Assembly (NCBI RefSeq): GCF_008831285.2
Contig: NC_045142.1
Location: 17,301,354 to 17,365,353 of the forward strand
Source: Nymphaea colorata
Taxonomy: Eukaryota > Streptophyta > Magnoliopsida > Nymphaeales > Nymphaeaceae
DNA: 64,000 nt
Direction: 5' to 3'
Position 1 is the first letter of the stretch; each line of letters starts with the position of its first letter. The position numbers and the translations under genes are program-made. Shown in pieces: positions 47,628 to 57,966 of this stretch. The notes below the pieces were generated by a model. That model saw nothing but the letters and a program-made list of their open reading frames with translations. It was not told the origin of the DNA and did no database searches.

Positions 47628-49040
47628 ATGTCCATGGTCTGTGACATTAGTATCCATCTTTAGACGGGGTTGGGTGTTCAAGTCTTACATATACGGCTTG
47701 TTTGCATTTTAAATAAAATTTCATCATAATTATTAGAATACAATGGGACTCGTTCTGTTAACTTTGATTAGTGGAATAGGGTTCTGCATGATGAACACCT
47801 ACTATTAAGTTGGATTATTTCATCAGTGATTGAGCCTCTTCATGATCAACTTGTTGGGATTACTCCACTAATCAGGATCAATAGAATGAGTCCAATTGTC
47901 TTCTAATCAGTATGATGAAATTTTATTTTAAATCCAAATAACTTGTATTACTGGTGGTGAAGACTTGAACACCCAATTACCACATACTATTGTCACAGAC
48001 CATGGACATGAGAGAGAGGGAGAGAGAGAGAAGGAGCACTTTCATATGCAAGCTTGATTGGACATAACATTGCCCATGTGAATATTAACATGGAGTCCTT
48101 TCATAAATCAAGAGTACTGTCACACTGATGATAGGTGAGTATACATACTTATCCCAAGCTATATGAAAATATGGTGAAATTTTCACATTGAAACCCTGCT
48201 TTTTTCGTCTCAATTCACCTTACAATAAGAGCAAAAATTGTGCTCTTAAAATGAGGGACTATTTTCACCCTCAAGATAAAGATAATTGTCCAGGCAAAAC
48301 TTTTCTTGGATAAATTGCACCTGCGTATCAACCACTCCCTCTGAGTTCCAATTCATGATAAAAATGAGCATCCGAAGCTAAAGATGCATGTTGGATATAA
48401 GTGCTTTTCACGGTTCATCTCTTGTTTAAATTGATTAGCAACAATATATTTGTGTGTAATTTTTGGCATGAAAAGATTGTAAATTGGAAAGAAAAGTGGA
48501 AAATAACTTATGCACTGTTTATGAGCATCTACAACACTCATAAATCTTCTAATTATCCTCACTTCAAAGTTTAAACTCAAGAGAGAACTCTGGGAAATTA
48601 TTAGATCTCTGTTACAAACGAGAGATGGTTAAGTACATATGGGTGCATGGTGCACAACTCCCGGTGCATATCATGAGGAACTCAGGCCCACTTTCAGTGT
48701 GGCCCTGTCTCACTCTCACGGACAGGTGTCTTGCACACAAGCCTGTGCACCTTTGTATTGACCACCTTCGGTTACAAAAGTGTCTCAGAATAAGTAAGGT
48801 ACATGGTCACCAACCATGAATCATGATTTGTATGAGAATCAGCAGCTATTGGAGAGAGGAAGGAAGACCTACACAAGGGAAGGCATGCCCAAAGTTTAGC
48901 AATTTCCTTACCTTGTACCTTCTCTCTATGCTGCACAAGCAAACTCAACAATCTGCTGCTTTTGCTTGCCCTCCTCCTTTGGCATCATTCACCTTGAATG
49001 TTGCAATCTCACCTTTTACAGTTCAGGAGAGGCACACACC
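46725..49040. repeat. Giant imperfect palindrome, about 2.3 kb
   Basis: The arms run from about 46725 to 47800 and from 47830 to 49040. Paired landmarks include GCTGCTGATTCT / GAATCAGCAGC at the outer parts, ATGCTGCACA, TTATCATGAATTGGAACTC, GCAGGTGCAATTTATCC, GACAATTATCTTTAT and CATGTCCATGGTCTGTGACA. About 190 bp at 48622-48815 has no clear partner. A 38-bp unit (GGGCAATGTT ... TTGCATATG) is also repeated within the left arm at about 46733 and 47561. A CT/GA tract occurs at matching places (47596-47629 and 48011-48033). A short frame on each outer arm (46685-46915 minus, 48823-49062 plus) is partly similar, but no family is recognised. Confidence 0.88.
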
Positions 49041-49049
49041 CTCTATTCG

Positions 49050-51409
49050 CCTACTTACATGAACCAGCTGGACATGTAACCATTTAAATCAAAACTCGGC
49101 ATTCAACAAAAACAAAAACAAAAAATGTACAATTTATTGGCACACACACACACACACGCAGATTTCTTCATTAGAGAAGTCAATATGATTTCAAAATTTT
49201 AATAGGAACTAAATTATAAAAGTAATGTCAAGATCGTGTGTGACTCTCTACTGTATGTACATCTCCCACAAGGGCTTGTGTATAAAATACAGCATGCATA
49301 CAATATTAGGCTGCCTTTTCTTACTTTTGTCGCTAACACCATTCATTTTTAACTTTTTTTTTTTTAAAAATGTTTATTTAGGTGAAACCACCTTGGGCAT
49401 AAAACCCCAAGGCTCTTTTTTATTTTATTATATACAATTATAATAAGGCACATAAATTTTGATGTTATGTTTTAGTTATTCTTGTGACCAAATACGGGAC
49501 CATCTTTTACGGCCTTGTCTTTGTCTTCTGTGAAAATGTTAGAAATCTAACCGATGTTTTCTTCTCCACTCTGAAGAAAACACTTATTCCTGACATCAAT
49601 ATTAATCCTGTTCGTCAAAAAGTCTGCAGAATTTAGAGATTTTGTTAGGTCCAAAATGCAGCGGGCTCCTTGAGACGCAGAACAAAAAACCCCGACATTA
49701 GTGGAAAGCCCCCTGAGCATAGAGGACTCGTCTCTTCATCCCCCTCCTCCTTATCACGGTCACCGAAAAACAAAATTTTAAAAAAGCACATTAGAAAGGA
49801 AAAAAAAGAGGTGATCAAGGGTTATTCATCTCATTTGATGTCTCCATATGCCACTTGAACCTTAAAGAATATATATATATATATATATCGATTTAAATAT
49901 CCAGACCACTTAGCTCAGGAACCAAAAAAACATCGTAAGATGTCCTTTAGTAAAGATCCCCTAAGAGCTACAAAAGACATCGTAAAAGAAAACACACCAA
50001 GAAAAAGAAATGATATAGAAAGGTTCGGTGAAAAAATCACATGCTTCTTCTTACTCTGTCGAAGTCATCTATCACATTATTTATACACAGTGGGAGGTGG
50101 CCTTATATAAAAATATGTGTTAGTTTTATTCAAGGGGGGCTCATTACAAACATTTGAATATGGTAGCACCTGCACACCACTAGATTTGGTATTGATATTG
50201 TTATTACTGCTTACTAAATTTTGGTTTTCATTGATTTGCTATTGATTGCTCTCCTTACCACTTGCCCTGTTTTGCCACCTACAGCTGTTACTTTCCTTCT
50301 CTATAGGCAGCCTGGACTGCCACCTATCTTGATTTTTTTTTTCTTTCATCAAATATTATTTGTGCATCCCCTCCCCCGAATCTTAAATTCGAGACTGCAT
50401 TAAAAGATGTGTTTTGAAAGATTTTCTATGAATTTCAAATTCATGCTACATGTTAAAAACCATGAATGTAAAATCAGATGGAACGGGAAGTCCAATCTTA
50501 AATTCATGAACCACAAATCTCAAATCTATGGTGAAACAAACACAACCTTAATGTTCTTGGGAGGACGTTGAGTTGGGTCTCAACACTTCAAAGCGAAAGA
50601 TTAAAAGTGGTTTGGTATGTACATCAGAAGTTGTTAAGGTGAGGATACCTGCCAAACTTGAAGTTGCTTTGTAGTCATCCTATCTCTCTAAACACAATGA
50701 ACATCAAGTTCCATGTGCTTACTTGATGAAATATTGGAATAAGGGAAAAACATCTCACCTCAACATGAGAAGTGAGTTTATTTGAACATCGAGTTCGTTT
50801 AACAAATATTGAATCTAAACTAGTTCAGCAGAAGAATTGGCAATGGATATGTGCTCTGCTTCTAAACTGGACCGCTTAGTGTATTGTTTCTTGGAGCTCC
50901 AAGTCAATATATTGGGTCCAATAGACTTTTTTTTTATCATCAGGGAACCCTCCCGAATTGACATGAAAGAAACCATTGACTGTGAAGTGGGATCATGTGT
51001 CTATTTGAAGTCCAAAATTTAGAGTGACTTGACGTGCTTAAGTACGCATTTGACGACTGACTAATCGTGCATAATTCGGTCGAGGGGGTGCATATAACCA
51101 GCTTTGGGCATGGCTCTAGCTGGCCCTCTGGCTATTGAATTTGTATGACTAAAGCGACACATAATTTAGTTAGTTAAAAGTAAGAAGAAATATCTTAACA
51201 ATGCTTATACAGGGAATGAAAAATCTTTATCATGGTGCAGGAATCCAATCTTTCATTTCATTTGGAAAATGTCATCTCTTTCTCAACAATGCTTTTATCG
51301 TTTGATTCAACACCATTCCATTATTCCATAGATAGAAATTAACAGTGATCTCAATAAATAGCCAATAAAAGGTGGACTTTGTCAAGAGATAGAATTTGAA
51401 AAAAAAAAA

Positions 51410-51453
<44 letters not shown>

Positions 51454-52140
51454 TCCAAACAGCCTCTAAATGAAACAAAGTCAAGGTACTTGCATGTAGG
51501 CACTGGATTTCTGTTTGGACTATGAGTTCAAATCAAGTTTGAGTAGCGTAAAAATCTGATAGTCGCTTTCTAGTCAGTCTGAGTTCCGGCTGGGAATACA
51601 CAATCAGATCGATCATCGAATGTAGTCATATACTTTCACTTGTATTTGGATCCAAATTTGCGTGCGTGGTAAATGAGTCCACTGGCATCCTTAATTATAA
51701 TCAGTGTCATTCACTAATGATCAAAGTCGTGTTGTATGAAATGGAAGATTACACAAATATATATATATATATAGTGAATTTGAAGTCAGGCAGCCAATAT
51801 CTATTGCCATATGAGAAAATGCATTCCGTGGCTAAAAACTAGGGCCAATGATATACCATTTTAAAATACATAATTTGAGATAGTTTCTAGCATGCAAAGC
51901 CCATCTGGCAATGGACATTGGAATTCCAAATAAAGATCTAATTATATGCAAACGGGTTTGTGTTGTATCCGCGAATGCCAAGCCTTATGACCCATTTAAA
52001 TCTGTAAAAATTGACGCTTGAGCACTTTGAAAGAGACAAAGTCAAACAAAGGGAAACATTTTATTTCCATGCAAACTTGGAAGTTCAAATGCTATACATG
52101 GCGATGCATAAGAGAGCAGTTCCCATGAACCGTCATGGGG
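49050..52140. other. Intergenic with repeat Z and TA tracts
   Basis: Repeat Z copy 2 lies at 50398-50548. TA tracts are at 49870-49888, 51414-51450 and 51759-51772, and a CA tract at 49141-49157. I see no gene. Confidence 0.5.
50398..50548. repeat. Repeat Z, copy 2
   Basis: Same order of words as 31597-31810, with a deletion in the first third. Confidence 0.65.
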
Positions 52141-52150
52141 TTTGGATCAA

Positions 52151-53485
52151 TCACCAAGGGCGTGGAGGTCCAGGCGGTCCAGGAGGTCCGGGAGGTCCAA
52201 ACAGGAATCCGCAGCACTCTTGCAGCAAGCAGCAGCAGCACAGGAAATAGAGGCTGAAATTAACAGTTCAAGGAGTGATATTAGAACATGTATATAGATA
52301 TATAGAATTGGGTTGTGGATCTGATTATCTAAACCTCTGAAACTGCCCAATTGCTCATAACCAAGCAAGGATGCCAATTGATCCAATTTGCAATCGACCA
52401 GACCCAGTTTTGGATTTAGAATGGACTGGTAAAGAAAATGAGATCACACGATCACCAACTGGATCAAGGTTTCCTATGCAATTTGTACCCAAGCCGGATC
52501 ATGACCCAAAGATCTGAAATGTTTCCCATATTTTACATGAAAATCCAGGATATTAGTGTACATGGACATGATTTGGTTTCAGAAAATGCAACAAGAGTCT
52601 GAACAACGACCACCCGGTCCAGATTATCATGGCCTCAGGAATCCTGTTTCTAAACCTGAATCTGGTTCATATAGTGAAAATTTGGTTCCCCAAATGGACC
52701 AAATCTCATTTGGTCAAGAGATTTGTGTCCAACGAGATCTCAGTGGGTATGGTTAGATCTGGATGTAATACGGATATTTTGACAATGACAGACATTTATC
52801 AAATGAGTAGCAGTAGAGCTTGCAGATCTATCTAAAAATGAGAGTTGGCAGGCTAAGATCTAGATCCAGTGACGCCAAACTCCATGGCTGGATTTTGAAG
52901 CAGCTTGGTTCTGGAAAAAAAAAAAGTATAAGATCTGAGCCAAAGCCCTCCAGATCCAAGGAAGAGTTGAAGATCAACCATGCCAAAATTCAAAAAATCT
53001 GCTGCAAAGTTTTCATAGATCCCATGTTCAAGATCTTTTCTTTGGAAGAACAAGCTCTGGGATAGGCACATCGATTGAGTCCAAGGTCACTGTAGGTCGA
53101 AACCAAATGGAAATGTAGGTCCGAGAGGCCCCCGGCCGGTTGGCAGGAGACTTGGGAGAAAAAGAACAAGCTCGCTCGCATCAGAGCGAGCAAGCAGAAG
53201 TATTATTTCATTCCACCGCCCAGGTGAGAGCCGAAACTCCCTTGCTCCCAAGGTCCAAGGCTGCGTCGCGACCTATCAAGGTATTTGTTGATCCGAAAAT
53301 CTACCAGACGTCGCGATCTCAGTTTCTCCTATTCAACGAATTCGAAAAGATGTTTGAAAGGAAGAGGGGAAAAGAAACGCAGAAATTGCTTACCAAGAAG
53401 ACAGAAAGCCACAGGGTCCGCCCGGTCCTGGACCCCAACCGGGTCCAGGTGGGGGAGGAGGTCCGCCAGGTCCAGGCCAGCCCAT
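52151..53485 (-). CDS. Small Cys/Pro/Gly-rich CYSTM-like protein, two exons, 64 aa
   Basis: Exon 1 is 53485-53394 and exon 2 is 52253-52151, joined in phase across a GT-AG intron of 1140 bp (donor TTG|GTAAGC, acceptor ATTTCAG). Residues 1-24 are Gly/Pro/Trp-rich (MGWPGPGGPPPPPGPGWG...), residues 31-49 form a hydrophobic Cys-rich core (CLYFLCCCCLLQECCGFLF), and residues 50-64 are GPP repeats ending RPW. The core resembles CYSTM modules, which form short Cys-rich membrane segments in stress-related tail-anchored proteins. CYSTM cores are usually at the very end, so the GPP tail is unusual. Both exons are too short to show as long frames; coherence of the join and the mirrored GPP ends argue for a real gene. 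Role unknown. Confidence 0.75.
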
Positions 53486-53557
53486 ATCTTTCTCGCCCTC
53501 TCTTTCTTGGCTTCTTCTGAAAGTTTTGTGGAGGAGTAGGAGGGTCTGATCATGAAG

Positions 53558-53564
53558 TTATATA
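53558..53564 (-). promoter_or_regulatory. TATA box of the CYSTM-like gene
   Basis: Reads TATATAA on the minus strand, 73 bp upstream of the ATG at 53485. Confidence 0.6.
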
Positions 53565-53980
53565 GTGATGGTGCCTTACACTTGAAGTTTAGCTCGTAGA
53601 ACCTTTTGGGAATTGCGTCTCAGGGGCAGTTGAGGGCGACCAGTCCACCGTTCGTTTCAACTGCTATTCTTCCCATGCTTTTCCTTCCTACCAATCTTCC
53701 GACTACAAGTCAAATCTCCAAAACCAATTGTAGTGCATATTAATTTTTCGTCAGACCACACCGATTTTGATCCAATGATCCGGTATTTATTTAAAAACCA
53801 TCTGAATTTGAACCCAAATCCAAATTCGATAGGATATTTATTTGAAAATGAACATGAATACGACCTCCTTTGCAATTAAAAGTATCTAAGTTCTAACTAT
53901 TTAGATTCCCACTCACAAATCAATCACTCTGAGAGAGAGAGAGCCGCCAGTTCCACATCCCCATCAGATGATCTTGTCAT

Positions 53981-54060
53981 AGATGATTGAACAAGTAATC
54001 AAATCAGAAAAACACTATGAAGATGATTGAACAAGTAATCAAATCAGAATAGCACCACGA
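53981..54060. repeat. 40-bp tandem repeat, two copies
   Basis: Two adjacent units beginning AGATGATTGAACAAGTAATC, offset by 40 bp. Confidence 0.93.
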
Positions 54061-56240
54061 AAGAAGGCGACTTGCAAAATGGAATTTTAATTACTCCACT
54101 TGATTAAAAACTTGTTCGCCTAGCAAAAGGGTTTCTTGGTAGCTAAGTTAGGAATCCGAAGACTCCATACTAAGAAGAGATAGAGCATAGAATCTACCAA
54201 CTTGTGGTACACTTTGACTGTTCGGTAGAATCTTTTATAGATAAAGGCACAATTAAAATATAATTCTTCACATATTTTAAGTCTTAAAATACAAAATCGT
54301 GTAATTTGTTTTCGCATTCCTTTTTTGTAGCATGAGAAAATTGACGGATTTTAGCCAAGTATAAAAAAATTCAGATAGTAATCATCTTCATGGAATATTT
54401 ACTACAATAGTTTATATGTGATCTTGTTGTATTTTTCGTTATATATTCTTGTTTCTTAATTTTTCTTATCCATTTCCACAGGATGTGTACCTTTTATAGG
54501 ATCAGTTTAGTGGAAATACACTCTTAAATCACCTAAAACTAACATATATCAAGATAGTTCATTTTGTCATAAAAAATCAATAGTAATTACATTTATCAAG
54601 ATACTTCATCTTCGATCATGTTCAATTTAAAGTATCCTAAAGAGATGTTTGGCAATAGTCAGTTTGGAATTGTTTTGTGAATTTACACCAAAGATTAGAG
54701 TAGAATCATTAAAACTCTTAATTACACTCTTTCGTGAATTCACAAAAGAAGAACAACTCTTGTTCTATATATCTGCCTGTGGGTGTAGATTCATGGAACA
54801 GCTTGTTACCGTTCCCATTATCAAATGGTCCCATGGTGCTCGACTTAATAAAAAGATCATAAATGAAGGTGATGTTTGAGAAGTAGATATTCTAAGGGGC
54901 GTAGCATAACTGGTCGAATTGATAGAATGTAAACCGCACCAATTCAATTCGGTTTCCATAATAAATGTTACTCTTCCAAACTGCACTGTGACATTCCTGA
55001 AGCAGTCCTTAAAACCCTAGGTAAGGAGGGAGGCTTGGACTCCTTCAATATCACTCCCCTCCATTTTCCTTTATCCTCAAGGTTCAGTGTTGAAGTTGAC
55101 TGCTGCCAGAATCAAATGAGTGTCTGCCTTCCTGTTGATGATCCGATCAGCCGTGCTAAACCCCTTGAGCTAATCTCCTGTTTGCTAGAGAAAACAAATT
55201 CTTTTCTTAACCCCTCTACTTTTAACAGGGTTATGCAAGGTAAAGTGAAGTGGGTTAGAGAGCCATTGGGATTGACCTTTCTCTTGTTTTGAATGTCAGT
55301 CCTGGATTTTCATACACTTAACCAAAATATTTGATGTATTTATCAAGAACAGAAACCCACATCCTTAAGTGCTGGATGAGAGGTAACCAAAATACCTGAC
55401 ATATTTATGAAAATCAGAAACTCTTATCACTTACCTAGATGAGAACTTCAAGTCTCCGCATGGTGAACTGAGATTTTTCTTTTCCGAAGCGTAGCTGAAC
55501 TGAGATCTGACCACAGGCGCTTTCTGCATTGTTTTTTAAAGTTATTTTTCATTATTTCTTTTTTTTTTCAATATTTTAAAATACTTCTAGAACCGGATCT
55601 TCTCCCACATTGCGACCTTTTGCACTTTAGACCTCGCCGTGCTTGGTTGGGTGAAAATTCCTAGGATTCAAGAGACCTTCACCTGAGTATTCAGAGTTTC
55701 TTCTCTGCTACTGAAAATATGAAGAAAGGTCCCCGCTCCATAAACAAATACAGATCCTCCATAAAAAACCACTACTCAGTGTAGGGTACATTGAGCAATG
55801 GACCACCAAGAAATACAACCAAAGAATTGCTCATTGGCAGGAAAAGACTGAAACTGAAAGCATAAAATGAAATGATACATCATAATAATAACAACACGAG
55901 CAGCATGCTGGTTTGTAACATACCAGCTACATCCTGCATTCGTCCACTCTTTTAGTTATGACAACAACACAGATTCAAAAGTTAACCAGGAGAAGAGACA
56001 ACTCGTCGGCACTCGGCAGCTTCTCCTTGGTGAAAAGAAGAGATTCGTTGAGACATGGCTTCGACACGAACACGAGCAAGTTTCCAGTAATGTAGCAGAG
56101 AGCGCACTCAAGAGGAACTGGATTAAGGCAGGACTGGTCAACTATCAACGAAGATTCCAAATGCTTTCTAGATGAATCGAGCTGCTCAAGATGAATAAAG
56201 AATTTGAACGTAGGATGAATTCTACCACATCTCAAACCTT
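54061..56240. other. Intergenic with two unassigned open frames
   Basis: Open frames at 54649-54879 (76 codons) and about 54934-55292 (about 119 codons, plus strand, no ATG at its start) read like protein but match nothing I recognise. They may be remnants of an element or gene. The part from about 55900 to 56240 is probably the 3' leader of the methyltransferase gene. Confidence 0.3.
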
Positions 56241-57966
56241 TTATGTCCGTCTGAACTCAAACCATATCTCATAGTGATTGAAGAGCAGGCTATCATGTGT
56301 ATGTTTTCCAACATACTCTAGGCCCAAATTCGAAAGGCGCTTTGTGCATTCGTCCCCATGAAGACGAGTGCAGAATTTTATGTTATGAGAGACAAAAATT
56401 CGACCCCGAGAAGGCTTCAATCTAGAAGCGAGCCTTTCCAGGCCGGTCCATACAAGAGCATCTGGCATGTGAAGGAAAACAGCACTAGCATAGATCAGAT
56501 CATAGGTGATCCCAGTGCCAAATTTACTGAAGTCCATGTTGTCGCCTTTCACAATCAAAGGGCGCTTGTGCAGGAGACCCTGTGAAGGAAGTTCATATCT
56601 AAAAGCAGCCATGAGTGACAAGTCATCTCTTTCAAGGCAATGAAAGTGAGACGCTACCAAGTAGCGAATGAAATGTAGACCCACTCTGAGGGTGCCGCAT
56701 CCAATCTCGAGAACGCGGAAGTCTGGAGCCAAATTGACAGCTTTTGCAAGAAACTCAAATACGTCACGCCCTCCAGCCCATGGCTCTCCATAGTTGCTGT
56801 GGTGCTCTTCTACCAGTAATTCTCCAGGACATGGCATTGCTGTGTGATTGTTGGCTCCGTCTTCATAGTGCGAGATTCCTTTGAACCTGTCAAAACAAAC
56901 CTGAACCTTCAAAAAGAAAGTTGTAATCGCAGTGCATCCAATTCAATAAATGGGGATTATTTTAAAATGTACATTAGAGTAAGCGTGCAGGCAACTTAAG
57001 AGATCATTAAGAGCACAGTGAAAGAAAGAAAAACCACGGAACAAAATGAAGAATTCTTTCGACCCATATTTCGGTGCAATTTTTTTTTTTTCACAATTTC
57101 AAACAGATAGACGCTCCACCTCCTAGAACCAGGAACCCAATTATTGTACAGAATGTCATGATAGAGAAATCGGATTTTCAAAGCTCAAAGAAAGTTCAGA
57201 TGGTTATATAAACTTTGATCAACACATTAAGAAGTTTCCCCCCTTATATGCTGATTTGAACACGTATCTGTAAGCTCAATTTGACGGAGGGGCGTGATCT
57301 GAAACATCCTCGACGTTATGGAGTGCATATTTCCAGATGGTATGACCTAAGAATCTCAGGAATCAACGAGAATTTCAGTTGCCAGTCTAATACACCGTAA
57401 AGCAACAAGAAAGTATATATTCTTTCACTCTGACTTAGTTTCATGTACCAATTTAAATCAGAGAAAAGAACGGGAAAAAAAAATCGTAGAAGGAACGGCG
57501 CGGACTTCCGGATACCACTAGTTAACAGTGGACAAGACAAAGGAAAAAGGGAAAAAGAAACAGTATAAAATTATAAGAGCGTATCTCTCGCTTACTTCCG
57601 CAAATCTTCCAGCTGCTGAGCCCTAGAGCGCGGGTTGATCCCTTTACGGAGCAGGTGCCAGCCTTCGGCCGTTGTGGGCGGATCCCGGAGCGCGTTCGTA
57701 CTCAACTGATCCCTCAACCAGGCGACGTCTTCAGCCGATGCCGAGATCGGATCCGAAGACGATGACCCGCGGGAAGCCTCCGCCAGTCCCGACCTCCCTC
57801 CGCCATCGCCGCTTCCGCCGACGCCGCTGCGCGGGTGCTCCGAGTAGCACAGGGGGGAGGATCTGAGGAAGAAAGGGAGGAGGAGGAAGACGGAGAGTAG
57901 AACGGCGGCTCCGCCGAGCAGCAGCACGGGGAGAGTAGAGAGCGACCCCCTTGAGTTCGGAACCAT
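56241..57966 (-). CDS. Membrane-anchored SAM-dependent methyltransferase, two exons, 338 aa
   Basis: Exon 1 is 57966-57596 and exon 2 is 56886-56241, GT-AG intron of 709 bp, joined in phase (AA|G, Lys124). Residues 11-34 form one hydrophobic segment (signal anchor), followed by a Gly/Ser-rich linker (45-71). The catalytic domain starts near 125 and shows SAM motif I VLEIGCGT (182-189), an acidic residue after motif II (HCLERDD) and YDLIYASAVFLHMPD. The protein ends EIWFEFRRT. It belongs to a plant class I methyltransferase family whose substrate I do not know; the anchor suggests an endomembrane location. ATG 57966 was chosen because translation from it places the anchor at the N-terminus; an in-frame ATG at 58152 would add 62 residues without domain content. 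Exon 1 is GC-rich compared with exon 2. Confidence 0.9.

Noticed and set aside
53140-53553. Long frames of 74 to 126 codons over the first exon of the CYSTM-like gene
   Set aside because: They lie in other frames or on the other strand of a GC-rich exon and have no domain; the spliced short gene explains the region better.
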